Shown: one piece after another, positions 16,423-24,753 of the stretch | How the letters are laid out: each line of letters begins with the position of its first letter | Numbering within the stretch: the stretch's first letter is position 1 | Source: Actinomycetota bacterium | Lineage (GTDB): Bacteria; Actinomycetota; Thermoleophilia; Miltoncostaeales; Miltoncostaeaceae | DNA length: 32,143 bases | Reading direction: 5' to 3' | Assembly (NCBI GenBank): GCA_963169235.1 | Contig: CAUJCX010000005.1 | Span: 1-32,143, forward strand | Made by a program: the position numbers and the translations under genes | The notes under the pieces: generated by a model | The model's database searches: none | What the model saw: only the letters and a program-made list of their open reading frames with translations | What the model was told of the DNA's origin: nothing

Positions 16423-17379
16423 TCACCTCCCGGGCGGCCCTTCCACGGTGCGCTCGATGACGACCTGACGTGACAGGGCCTCGACGTCGCGCGGGTCGAA
16501 GACGCCCGCTCCCGGCATCAGGGTGTTGGCGGCGCCGCACGCGACGCCCAGGCGCAGGCACGCCTCCATGTCGGACTCCCGCGACAGCGCGGCCAGGTAG
16601 CCGCCCAGGAACGCGTCGCCCGAGCCGACGCTCGACAGCACCTCGCGGCGACGCAGGAACGCGGTCCACGTGGTGCCGGTCTTGCCGTCGCCCCGCTCGC
16701 GCGCCACGCACCCGTCGGGGTGGTGCACGAGCGACGTCGCGGCACCCATGGCGGTGAGCTCCTCGGCCGCGGCGATCATGTCGCCGTCGTCGCTGAACTC
16801 GTGGCCGACGATCTCCTCGGCCTCGCGGGCGTTGGGGCTGACCACGTCGACCCCGGCCGCCAGCGCCGCCCGCAGCACCGGGCCCTGCGCGTCGACGGCC
16901 ACCACCACGCCGGGGCCCAGCTCGCCGCGCAGCGTGGCGTAGAAGTCGCCCGGCACGTTCTGGGGCAGCGACCCGGCCAGCACCATCATGTCGGCCCCGC
17001 GCGACAGGAAGCGGATCTTCTCGAGGAACAGGGCCAGCTCGTCCTCGCCGATCTCGGGGCCGTACTCGATGACCTCGGTCTGGTCGCCGTTGGGGTCGAC
17101 GATGGCCGTGGTGGTGCGCGACTCGTCGCGGATGCGCACGAAGTCGTTGAGGATGCCCTCGGCCGTCAGGCCCTCGATGATGGACGTGCCGGTGCGGCCG
17201 CCCGCCAGGCCGGTGGCCACCACCGGCTCGCCCAGTGCCTTCAGCGTGCGGGCGATGTTGACGCCCTTGCCGCCCGACAGCTCGACGGCGTCCGTGGCCC
17301 GGTTGCGGGTGCCGGGCTGGAAGTTGGGCACCGACACGGTGCGGTCGAGCGCGGCGTTCAGCGTGACGGTGACGATCAC
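16423..17379 (-). CDS. PfkB-family sugar-phosphate kinase, probable 1-phosphofructokinase
   Basis: Ribokinase-fold kinase of 318 residues. The N-terminal MIVTVTLNAALDRT and LSGGKGVNIARTL are typical of 1-phosphofructokinase/tagatose-6-phosphate kinase (FruK/LacC). The second PfkB signature SSVGSGDAFLGGYL places the catalytic base at Asp255. The likely reaction is ATP-dependent phosphorylation of fructose-1-phosphate or a similar sugar phosphate. No PTS fructose transporter or DeoR regulator is adjacent, so the substrate is uncertain. GTG 17379 overlaps the carboxypeptidase stop (GTGA), an unexpected coupling partner. Confidence 0.88.
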   Translation of the reverse strand: MIVTVTLNAALDRTVSVPNFQPGTRNRATDAVELSGGKGVNIARTLKALGEPVVATGLAGGRTGTSIIEGLTAEGILNDFVRIRDESRTTTAIVDPNGDQTEVIEYGPEIGEDELALFLEKIRFLSRGADMMVLAGSLPQNVPGDFYATLRGELGPGVVVAVDAQGPVLRAALAAGVDVVSPNAREAEEIVGHEFSDDGDMIAAAEELTAMGAATSLVHHPDGCVARERGDGKTGTTWTAFLRRREVLSSVGSGDAFLGGYLAALSRESDMEACLRLGVACGAANTLMPGAGVFDPRDVEALSRQVVIERTVEGPPGR

Positions 17380-18521
17380 GGCACGAGGCCCTCCAGGGAA
17401 GATGTCACGCGGTCGAAGAACCCGGCCCCGGCGACATCCGTCGCCGCGACCAGGGGCCGCGTGGCGAGCGTGCGCCGACCCTGGCGCACGACCAGCGTAC
17501 CCAGCCGATGGCCCGCGGCGGTATCCCCGTCGACCATCTGGGGCAGCGCCAGCGACTCCACGACGGGCACGCCGAGCCGCAGCGGCGCCCGCACGGCCGC
17601 GCCGGACGGCCGCACGGCCACGAACACGCCGTCGCGGTCGCGCACCGGCACCCGCGCGTACTCGCGCCGGGGGTCCACCACGACCGCCGACCCGTAGTGC
17701 TCGAATCCCCAGTCGAGCAGGCGCTTCATGTCGGCGGCGCGCACGTCGCGGCTGGGCGCGCCGATGACGGCGGCGTACAGCTCGACTCCCAGCCCCCGGC
17801 GGCGGGCGTGCGCGGCCAGCGCGTAGCCGGCCCCGTTCGTGTGGCCGGTCTTGACGCCGTCGGCGTCGGGGTCGATGTCGAGCAGGTCGTTCTCGCCCTC
17901 CAGGCGGCGCGTGCCGACTCCGCCGGGCCCCGGGATGGTGGCGTGACGGTGGCCGACCAGGGTGCTCAACCGCGGCACGGCCATGACGGCGCGGGCCAAG
18001 GTGACCAGGTCGCGCACGGTGGAGTAGTGGCCCGCCTGGTCGAGCCCGTGCGGGTTGGCGAAGTGGGTGCCCCGCAGGCCCATGGTGCGGGCCCGGCGGT
18101 TCATCAGCGCCACGAACCGCGCCTGCGAGCCGCTGACGTGGTCGGCCAGCGTCACGGCCGCGTCGTTGCCGCTTCCCACCATGAGGCCGGTGAGCAGGTC
18201 ACCGATGCTGATGCGCTCGCCCGCCACCAGGCCCGCGCTCGACTCACCCGGGGATGCCGCCTCGGCGGGGACGGTCGCGGTATCGTCGTCAGAGGTGGCG
18301 GTGACGACCGTGAGCGCCGTCATCATCTTGGTCGTGGAGGCCATCGGGAGACGCATGTCGGGATTGCGCGACGCCAGCACCTCGCCCGTCGCCGGGTTCA
18401 CCAGGATGTACGCCCGCGCGTGGACGGCGGGCGGGGCGGCGAAGGCCGCCACCGCGGCCGCGTACCACAGCGTGAGGGCCAGGACGAAGCACGCGACGGG
18501 CCGCGAGATGGTCGTCGACAC
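17376..18521 (-). CDS. D-alanyl-D-alanine carboxypeptidase (DacA/PBP5-like)
   Basis: Penicillin-binding serine peptidase of 381 residues that trims the terminal D-Ala from peptidoglycan stem peptides. It is exported: hydrophobic segment at about 8-29 with an AxA-type site (FAAPPAVHA). Active-site motifs are complete: Ser62-x-x-Lys65 in MASTTKMM, Ser117-Gly-Asn119 in VGSGNDAA and Lys224-Thr-Gly in DGVKTGHTNGAGYAL. A C-terminal beta domain (about 270-360) follows. GTG 18521 is the last start that keeps the signal peptide; it has no clear Shine-Dalgarno. It lies only 34 bases from the divergent start at 18556, so promoters on at least one side must lie within a neighbouring gene. Confidence 0.93.
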   Translation of the reverse strand: MSTTISRPVACFVLALTLWYAAAVAAFAAPPAVHARAYILVNPATGEVLASRNPDMRLPMASTTKMMTALTVVTATSDDDTATVPAEAASPGESSAGLVAGERISIGDLLTGLMVGSGNDAAVTLADHVSGSQARFVALMNRRARTMGLRGTHFANPHGLDQAGHYSTVRDLVTLARAVMAVPRLSTLVGHRHATIPGPGGVGTRRLEGENDLLDIDPDADGVKTGHTNGAGYALAAHARRRGLGVELYAAVIGAPSRDVRAADMKRLLDWGFEHYGSAVVVDPRREYARVPVRDRDGVFVAVRPSGAAVRAPLRLGVPVVESLALPQMVDGDTAAGHRLGTLVVRQGRRTLATRPLVAATDVAGAGFFDRVTSSLEGLVP

Positions 18522-18555
18522 CGGGCGATGGTACCAACCGGGCGAGGAGCCCCCG

Positions 18556-18891
18556 GTGAAGCGCCGTCGCGTGCCGCGCCCGAGCCTGCCCGCGCTGCGG
18601 CGCGATGGTGCCCCGCGGCAGCAGGTGGCCGGGGTGGAGCGCACGGTGTGCGTCGAGTTCGGCCGCGTGGGCGTGGAGGTGCGCCCCACGCGGGTGCTGC
18701 TACGGGCCGGGCGCACGCGTCAGCTGGTGCGGGTGGTGCCGCTGTCGTCGCGGCCACGTCCCCTGCGCCGGGCCCGGCGCGCCCGCGGCGTCAAGGCGGG
18801 GCCGGTGAGCGTCACGTTCGTCGGCAGCCCCGCGGTGACCGTGGCGCTGGCGGGCGTCCACGCCGTGGGCCGCAACCTGCGCCGCGGCTGA
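18556..18891 (+). CDS. Small basic protein, function unknown
   Basis: Protein of 111 residues, rich in arginine and valine. GTG 18556 follows a very good GGAG with a six-base spacer (GAGGAG at 18544-18549), the best support that this is a real gene. The N-terminal 20 residues are strongly basic (KRRRVPRPS). The rest alternates Val/Arg in a way that suggests beta-strands (FGRVGVEVRPTRVLLRAG, then VSVTFVGS). There is no signal peptide or membrane segment, and I recognise no family. It is divergent from the D-Ala carboxypeptidase. It could be a small wall- or nucleic-acid-associated protein, but nothing in the sequence decides this. Confidence 0.55.
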   Translation: MKRRRVPRPSLPALRRDGAPRQQVAGVERTVCVEFGRVGVEVRPTRVLLRAGRTRQLVRVVPLSSRPRPLRRARRARGVKAGPVSVTFVGSPAVTVALAGVHAVGRNLRRG

Positions 18892-19021
18892 GCGCCCCTG
18901 CCACGGTGAACGTCGTCGGCGCACGAGGCCGGGCCGCGCGATCGGCGGTACTGCCAGAAACGGGGCGCGCCGGCGCGATGCGCGCGCAGGACGTGGCGCC
19001 CCGCCCGCGAAGGGACACGGC

Positions 19022-19627
19022 ATGCCGTTGCCTTCCCGCATGAACGTGCGCCTGGTCGCCGGCATCGCGGCCATCGTGGTGGCCGGATCGGCGGCGACGC
19101 TGGTGGCCAAGGACGTCACGGGCGGCGCGTCGGGCGACACGCCCCCGAAAGGGCAGACGACGAGCGGCATCTCGACGCTCGACCGCCCGGCCGGTCGTGG
19201 CGACGCGATGCCCGACGCCAGCGCCGTGGCGCCCCTTGACCTCACGCCCGGGACCGTGCGGCACGCGCAGGACACGTCCCACGGCGCGGTGTGGCTGGCC
19301 ACCCAGGCACCCAGCGGCCACGTGTGCCTCATCGTGACGCGCGCGACGGGCAGCGGCTCGACGTGCAACGCGCCCAGCATGCTCACCACGTGGGGCGCCA
19401 TCCCGCTGGTGCAGCTCGACGAGACGGCCACGCGCGCCCTCCTTTACGGAGTGGTCGCCGACGGGTACGCCACCGCCCAGGTCGGCCGCGACGGCGCGCG
19501 CGTGAACGTGGTGGGCAACACGTTCGTGCTGCCCGTTCCGCGCGCTGCGAAGCGCGGCATCGTCACCATCCGGGGCGAGGCCGGCGCCAAGCGGCTCAAC
19601 TACACGGCGTTCCTGCCCCGCAAGTAG
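19022..19627 (+). CDS. Exported protein of unknown function
   Basis: Protein of 201 residues. ATG 19022 follows GAAGGG with a seven-base spacer. An N-terminal hydrophobic stretch (VRLVAGIAAIVVAGSAATLV, about 9-28) acts as a signal or membrane anchor. A Ser/Thr/Gly/Pro-rich linker extends to about residue 70, followed by a compact beta-rich domain with two cysteines (HVCLIV and GSTCNA) that could form a disulfide. The end, VTIRGEAGAKRLNYTAFLP, looks like a final beta-strand pair. I recognise no named family. It is convergent with ald, with nine bases between stops. Confidence 0.75.
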   Translation: MPLPSRMNVRLVAGIAAIVVAGSAATLVAKDVTGGASGDTPPKGQTTSGISTLDRPAGRGDAMPDASAVAPLDLTPGTVRHAQDTSHGAVWLATQAPSGHVCLIVTRATGSGSTCNAPSMLTTWGAIPLVQLDETATRALLYGVVADGYATAQVGRDGARVNVVGNTFVLPVPRAAKRGIVTIRGEAGAKRLNYTAFLPRK

Positions 19628-19636
19628 TGCCCCGGG

Positions 19637-20764
19637 CTACCCGGGCAGCCGGCGAAGCGCGTCCTCCGGGGGCGTGAACTCCCGCCCCTGGTCGTCGGCT
19701 ACCGCCCGGTTGGTGACGTCACCGGCGCACACGTTGAGGCCCGCCAGGAAGCCCGGGTCGGCGCCCAGGGCCGCGGCCACGCCCCGGTCGGCCAGCGCCG
19801 CCACGTACGGAAGCGTGGCGTTGGTGAGCGCGTACGTCGCGGTGATGGGCACGCCGCCCGGCATGTTGCTGACGCAGTAGTGGATGACGCCGTCCACCTC
19901 GTACGTGGGATCGTCGTGCGTGGTCGGGCGCGACGTCTCGAAACAGCCACCCTGGTCGATGCTGACGTCCACCAGCACGGCGCCCCGTTTCATCAGGCCC
20001 AGCTGCGCGCGGGTCAAGAGGCGCGGGGCCTTGGCGCCGGGCACCAGCACGGCGCCGATCACCAGGTCGGCCTCGGGCAGCGTCTGCTCGATGCTGAGCG
20101 TGGTGGAGAACACGGTGGAGCAGCGATCGTTGAGCTCGGTCTCGATCTGCCGCAGGCGCGGTATGGAGCGGTCGAACACGTACGTCTCCGCCCCCATGCC
20201 GATGGCGACGCGCGCCGCAGCCGTGCCGACGACGCCGCCGCCGATCACCATCACGCGGCCCGCGGCGACGCCGGGCGCACCGCCCAGCAGCAGGCCCCGC
20301 CCGCCGGCGGCCTTCTCGAGCATGAACGCGCCGGCCTGCGTGGCCAGGCGGCCCGCGATCTCGCTCATGGGCGCCAACAGCGGCAGGGCGCCCCGCGCGT
20401 CGGTCACCGTCTCGTACGCGATGCACGCGGCCCCGGACGCCACCAGGCCGTCGGTCTGCGCGGGATCGGGCGCCAGGTGCAGGTACGTGAACAGCGTGTG
20501 CCCGGGCCGCAGCATGGCGATCTCGCCGGGCTGGGGCTCCTTCACCTTCACGATCAGCTCGGCCTCGCCGAACACCGCGGCGGCGTCGGGCACGATGCGG
20601 GCGCCCTGCGCGGCGTACTGCTCGTCGCCGATGGCCGACCCCTCCCCCGCCCCGGCCTCGACCAGCACGTCGTGGCCGTGCTCGCACAGCTCGCGCACGC
20701 CGGCCGGTGTCATCGCCACCCGGTACTCGCCGGGCTTGATCTCGGTGGGGATGCCGACGCGCAT
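19637..20764 (-). CDS. ald: Alanine dehydrogenase
   Basis: NAD-dependent oxidative deamination of L-alanine to pyruvate and ammonia, or the reverse. It has 375 residues, the usual length. Catalytic Lys75 ([10 protein letters not shown]) and His96 (TYLHLAPD) are in the canonical positions. The Rossmann motif [17 protein letters not shown] lies at about 171-187. [18 protein letters not shown] and the substrate loop [14 protein letters not shown] are typical of Ald. ATG 20764 is chosen over the GTG just before it because CGGAG is seven bases upstream. It begins 40 bases after pyrF, so is probably in the same transcript. Confidence 0.97.
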   Translation of the reverse strand: MRVGIPTEIKPGEYRVAMTPAGVRELCEHGHDVLVEAGAGEGSAIGDEQYAAQGARIVPDAAAVFGEAELIVKVKEPQPGEIAMLRPGHTLFTYLHLAPDPAQTDGLVASGAACIAYETVTDARGALPLLAPMSEIAGRLATQAGAFMLEKAAGGRGLLLGGAPGVAAGRVMVIGGGVVGTAAARVAIGMGAETYVFDRSIPRLRQIETELNDRCSTVFSTTLSIEQTLPEADLVIGAVLVPGAKAPRLLTRAQLGLMKRGAVLVDVSIDQGGCFETSRPTTHDDPTYEVDGVIHYCVSNMPGGVPITATYALTNATLPYVAALADRGVAAALGADPGFLAGLNVCAGDVTNRAVADDQGREFTPPEDALRRLPG

Positions 20765-20804
20765 CACGGGTCTCCGGGGTCGGTGGATGTGCGGGCGGGC
20801 CGCG

Positions 20805-21626
20805 TCACGAGGGGGCCGATCGCTCGGACAGCGTCCACAGGGTGGCGCGCAGGTCCTCGGCGGCCTTGCGGGGGTCGGGCGCGAAGATGATGGAGCGGCT
20901 GGCGTTGACCACCGCGCCCGCCCGGTGCCGTGCGAACGCGGGCCCCAGGTCCTCGGGCCGCCCTCCCTGGGCCCCGACGCCGGGGATGAGGAACGGCTGG
21001 TGCGGCATCAGATCGCGCAGGCGCCCGAGGTGCTGCGGGGCGGTGGCCCCCACCACGGCGCCGACACCCGACAGCCCCGACTCGCCGACGCTCGCCTCGC
21101 CGATGAGCGCCACCAGCCCGGCGACGGCCTCGTGCCACGGGCGGCCGTCATCGAGCACCAGGTCCTCCAGGTCGCCCGCCCCCGGGTTGGACGTGCGCAC
21201 CAGCGCGAACACGCCCTTGTCGCGCTCGCGGGCGTGCATGGTGAACGGCCGCACCGCGTCCCCGCCCATCATGGGGTTCACCGTGAGCGCATCGACGGGG
21301 TCGCGCAGGAGGGCCTGGGCGTACGCGGCGGCGCTCACGTCGATGTCGCCCCGCTTGGCGTCGAGGATCACCACGAGGCCCGCGTCGCGGGCGGCCTGCG
21401 ACACGTCCCACATCACGTCCCACCCGGCCGCCCCGAGGCGCTCGAAGTACGCCGACTGCGGCTTGACGGCCACGCACGCGGGGCCCGCCGCCGCGATCAC
21501 GCCCAGGCAGAAGCGGCGCACGGCGTCGGGGTCGTCGCCCACCTTGCGGGGGTCGGGGTCGAGGCCCACCACCACGTGGCTCTGCCGCGCCGCCACGGCG
21601 CGCGCCAACGTGTCTCCGAAGCTCAC
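20805..21626 (-). CDS. pyrF: Orotidine 5'-phosphate decarboxylase (type 2)
   Basis: Converts OMP to UMP, the last step of pyrimidine synthesis. It has 273 residues, the length of the group-2 (actinobacterial) enzyme. The substrate aspartate is in VVGLDPDP, and the catalytic charged network in VVILDAKRGDIDVS holds Asp89, Lys91 and Asp94. The C-terminal phosphate-binding VVNASRSIIFAPD is present. GTG 21626 overlaps the stop of the AEC transporter (GTGA). It is separate here from the usual pyr operon partners (carAB, pyrD). Confidence 0.95.
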   Translation of the reverse strand: MSFGDTLARAVAARQSHVVVGLDPDPRKVGDDPDAVRRFCLGVIAAAGPACVAVKPQSAYFERLGAAGWDVMWDVSQAARDAGLVVILDAKRGDIDVSAAAYAQALLRDPVDALTVNPMMGGDAVRPFTMHARERDKGVFALVRTSNPGAGDLEDLVLDDGRPWHEAVAGLVALIGEASVGESGLSGVGAVVGATAPQHLGRLRDLMPHQPFLIPGVGAQGGRPEDLGPAFARHRAGAVVNASRSIIFAPDPRKAAEDLRATLWTLSERSAPS

Positions 21627-22549
21627 ACCATCACCATCCTCACGAGCGGCAGCGTCACGAGCGCCAGCAGGGTGGTGGCGACGATGGTCCCGGCCATGAC
21701 GTCGGCGTCCAGGCCCTCGCGCGCACCCAGCACCAGCGACATCATGGCGCTCGGCATGGCCGAGAGTATGACCACCGTGTGCAGCACCGGGCCCGAGAAG
21801 CCCATCGCCAGGCCCACCGCCAGGCCCATCAGGGGCCCCAGGGCCAGCCGCAGGGCCGTCGCCACCGACACCACCCGCCAGCGCCGTCGCACCCCGCCCA
21901 GGTCGATCATCGCGCCCGCGTAGATCATCACCAGCGGCAGCACCGCCGCGGCCGTGATCTCGAGCGGCTTCTCGAGCGCCAGCGGGATGTCGTGCCCCAG
22001 CGTGAGGTTCCACGCGAGTCCCGCCAGCAGCGCCCACGTGGGCGGCATGAACACGCCCGCGAGCACGGTGCGGGGATGGACGCCGATGCCGCCGGGCCGG
22101 CTCTCCCGGGGGCTGAAGATCGCCGCGATCGCGACGGTGGACACCCACGTGGTGAGGCCGGTGGCGACCGAGTCGTACACGGCCGCGGCGGAGTGCGAGA
22201 ACTCGTCCCCGGACGCGGCGATGAGCGGCAGCCCGAAGAAGCCCGTGTTGGCGCCCGCGGTCACCAGCACGAACGCCCCCGTCGACGGGCGGTCGAGGCG
22301 CAGCAGGCGGGCGACGGGCAGCATCAGTCCCACCAGCACCGTGTGGATGACGATGCCCGCGACGGGCACCAGCATCAGCGCAGGGGTCAGCTCGGCGCGC
22401 ACGATGATGAGGAACACCAGCGCCGGCATGCCCGCGTAGATCACCACCGCCACCAGCCCGGGACGGGCCTCGTCGCGCAGCACGCCCGCGCGGCGCAGCC
22501 AGGCCCCCGTGAGGATGATGGCCAGCGCCGCGAACGCGGTGGCGGTCAC
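21623..22549 (-). CDS. AEC-family (auxin efflux carrier-like) transporter
   Basis: Inner-membrane protein of 308 residues with about ten hydrophobic helices throughout. The fold marks are the two inverted halves with conserved breaks, here ANTGFFGLPLI in the first half and SAMPSAMMSLVLG in the second, as in bacterial AEC (Mem_trans) carriers. Some relatives export or import organic acids such as malate; the substrate here is unknown. GTG 22549 has GAGG upstream. It is the first gene of an apparent transporter-pyrF-ald operon, just beyond the pilin terminator. Confidence 0.88.
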   Translation of the reverse strand: MTATAFAALAIILTGAWLRRAGVLRDEARPGLVAVVIYAGMPALVFLIIVRAELTPALMLVPVAGIVIHTVLVGLMLPVARLLRLDRPSTGAFVLVTAGANTGFFGLPLIAASGDEFSHSAAAVYDSVATGLTTWVSTVAIAAIFSPRESRPGGIGVHPRTVLAGVFMPPTWALLAGLAWNLTLGHDIPLALEKPLEITAAAVLPLVMIYAGAMIDLGGVRRRWRVVSVATALRLALGPLMGLAVGLAMGFSGPVLHTVVILSAMPSAMMSLVLGAREGLDADVMAGTIVATTLLALVTLPLVRMVMV

Positions 22550-22580
22550 GGGGCCTCGGGGGTCGGGGGACGGCGGAGCA

Positions 22581-22609
22581 CCGGGGGGAGGCTAGCGGCC
22601 TCCCCCCGG
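22581..22609 (-). terminator. Terminator of the minor-pilin operon
   Basis: CCGGGGGGAGG (22581-22591) is the exact reverse complement of 22599-22609; one more C-G pair closes a 5-base loop. It begins 10 bases past the PilX-like stop and lies before the AEC start. No T-run. Confidence 0.75.
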
Positions 22610-22619
22610 GCCGCGCCGG

Positions 22620-24131
22620 TCAGGACGGCGGCTGCACCTCGCGCCAGTCGGTGACGTCCCACGTGCCGTCGATGTCGGGGAACTGCGGCGGCGGGCCGCT
22701 GGCCGCGAACTGCTCGTCGTACTGATAGTCGCGCGTGCCGAACATGTCGGCGTAGCCGCCCTGCGCCGTCGCGATGGAGCCGATGAACGTCAGCGACCCC
22801 TTCGTGCCCGACAGCTCGCCGTTGTAGCGGGGTGCGGCGGTGCGCCACGACCCGGTCTCGGCCAGCGTGGCGGCGCGCCACGTGAGGTTGTTGGGCGCGT
22901 ACGTGGCCATCACCACGTCGTTCTGGGCCATCAGGCCGAGCACGTCGAGGCCCGGCTGCTGGTACGTGATGTTGCCGCCGATGTAGATGCTGGCGGACGT
23001 CGAGATGCTGACGCGCCCGTCGATGACCGAGTCACGGCTGCGCGGGGTGGTGTCGCACGCGGTGGCCACGGCGGTGCCGTTGCCGATCACCACCGGCTGC
23101 TCGAAGTACAGGAAGTTCTCGAGGTTGCCGCCGCGCAGGTTGACGGTCTGGGGACATCCCAGCGTGCCCGTCTGGCGCTCGAGGTCGATGGCCGAGCCGC
23201 TGGTGATCTTCCAGATCAGCACCTGGCCGGCGCCGTTGAACTGCAGCATCCAGCCGCGGGCGGACGCGTCGTTCTTGTAGACGCCCATGCCCGGCGCCTG
23301 CGCGCTCTGCTTGAACTGCTGGCGGTCGAGCGCGAACGACGAGAAGTCGATGGGGTTGCGGAACAGCGTGCGGAACGCCGGGGTCGTGCTGCGGTCCATC
23401 GACTTCGGCACGCCCTTGAAGCGGCTGGCGCTGACGCTGGCGCCGGGGCAGTTGACGTATGTCCACTGGGTGCACACGTAGTTCTGGGCGTACAGCGTGT
23501 CGAGCGCCGTACCGCCGTGCAGGACGTCCTCGTTGGAGTAGATCTTGCCGTTGGTGGTGGCCGTGTCGCCGTAACGGATGGTCTTGTCGGAGACCATCTG
23601 GAAGTCGCTGAGGTTGAGGGGCTTCACGGTGGCCACGATCGAGCGGTAGACGGGGTTGTTGCCGGACGCCTCCACCACGCGCGCCGTGGCGTGCACGCGC
23701 AGCGACGTCGAGCCCTGGGGGTACACGCGCAGGGAGTAGCTGCTGGTGCCGTAGCGGCCGGTGTTGAGGGTCTTCCACGACGACGGCCCGCCCACGTACG
23801 TCCACGGCCCGCCGGGCCACGCGGCGCCCGGGGTCACGGTGAGGCCCGTCGACGTGATGCGCGGGTCCTCGGCCGCGTCGACGTAGCCGCCCCAGAAGCG
23901 CTTGGACTCGACGATGCGGGACACGTACTGCTGCACTCCCGCCTCGGCCGTCTGCAGCGCGATGTCGCTGCGGCTCGACCGGGCCGACTGGCCGGCGCTG
24001 GTGCGCGCCCACGTGAGGGTGCCCAGCACGAGCAGCGCGACGATGCTGGTGATCGCGATGGTGCTGATGAGCCCCTGACCGCGCTGCGCGCGGCGGCGGG
24101 CGTCAGTTGGCCGGGTTGCGAGGCGCAACAT
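22620..24131 (-). CDS. PilX-type minor pilin / pilus assembly protein
   Basis: Protein of 503 residues. It has a prepilin-like N-terminus: basic leader ending QRGQG, then LISTIAITSIVALLVLGTL, with the helix running into IALQTAEAGVQQYVSRI. The AEAG segment is typical of PilX N-terminal domains. Mature position 5 is Ile rather than Glu, as is seen in GspK/PilX-like tip subunits. The long C-terminal part is beta-rich and has an ITYQQPGLDVLGLMAQND stretch like that in DUF7305-type polymer-forming domains. ATG 24131 overlaps the previous prepilin gene by 29 bases. It probably sits at the tip of a type IV pilus-like fibre. Last gene of the cassette, followed by a terminator. Confidence 0.8.
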   Translation of the reverse strand: MLRLATRPTDARRRAQRGQGLISTIAITSIVALLVLGTLTWARTSAGQSARSSRSDIALQTAEAGVQQYVSRIVESKRFWGGYVDAAEDPRITSTGLTVTPGAAWPGGPWTYVGGPSSWKTLNTGRYGTSSYSLRVYPQGSTSLRVHATARVVEASGNNPVYRSIVATVKPLNLSDFQMVSDKTIRYGDTATTNGKIYSNEDVLHGGTALDTLYAQNYVCTQWTYVNCPGASVSASRFKGVPKSMDRSTTPAFRTLFRNPIDFSSFALDRQQFKQSAQAPGMGVYKNDASARGWMLQFNGAGQVLIWKITSGSAIDLERQTGTLGCPQTVNLRGGNLENFLYFEQPVVIGNGTAVATACDTTPRSRDSVIDGRVSISTSASIYIGGNITYQQPGLDVLGLMAQNDVVMATYAPNNLTWRAATLAETGSWRTAAPRYNGELSGTKGSLTFIGSIATAQGGYADMFGTRDYQYDEQFAASGPPPQFPDIDGTWDVTDWREVQPPS

Positions 24132-24753
24132 CGGTGGTGAACTCCGCGGTCGGGGACGAGTTTCCGTTGGCGTACTTGATGAGCAGCCGCAGCCGGACGC
24201 GGCCGATGCGGAGGTTGTCGGGTGAGACCACCGTGGCCGGCAGCGCGGCGCCCTCCGACGTGAACGCGGCGAACAGCGGCGTGGACGACGTGTTGGCGAT
24301 GCCGTTCACCATCACCTCGGTACCCGTGTACGCGCCGTACGTGTACGGCGGCGCCGTGCCCACGGGCTTGACGACCTCACGCACCAGCTGGGTGCCGTCG
24401 ATGCGGTATCGCACCCGCCACGGCCGCAGCGTGTACGGCGCCGACGCGTCCACCAGCGTGTTGTCGACGTACAGCACCATGGACGTCGCCGTGATCTGCT
24501 CGATGCCCGGGTTGGTGCTGTCGGGCTTGGACGCCTGGCGCACGTCGCGTGCCAGACGTGCCAGCGAGTCGCGGGCCTGCATCTGCATGGTGGCCCGGCT
24601 CTGCTCGGTGGCCGACTGCGTCATGCCGTTCTGCAGGAACCCGTACAGGGCGGCGCCGAACACCGCCATCAGCAGGATGCCCAGCAGCAGCTCCACCAGC
24701 GTGAAGCCGCCCTGCGCGCCGCGGCGCGCCATGGATGCCCGGTGCGGCGTCAT
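24103..24753 (-). CDS. PilW/PulJ-type minor prepilin
   Basis: Type IV prepilin of 216 residues. The class-III leader RRGAQGG is followed by FTLVELLLGILLMAVFGAAL, with cleavage after Gly16 and Glu at mature position 5. The rest has a helical spine (QMQARDSLARLARDVRQAS) and a beta-rich head ending DVAPRNPAN, as in PilW/PulJ pseudopilins. ATG 24753 overlaps the PilV-like stop by four bases (ATGA), and its own 3' end overlaps the PilX-like gene. Processing by a prepilin peptidase is implied, but none is encoded here. Confidence 0.9.
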   Translation of the reverse strand: MTPHRASMARRGAQGGFTLVELLLGILLMAVFGAALYGFLQNGMTQSATEQSRATMQMQARDSLARLARDVRQASKPDSTNPGIEQITATSMVLYVDNTLVDASAPYTLRPWRVRYRIDGTQLVREVVKPVGTAPPYTYGAYTGTEVMVNGIANTSSTPLFAAFTSEGAALPATVVSPDNLRIGRVRLRLLIKYANGNSSPTAEFTTDVAPRNPAN

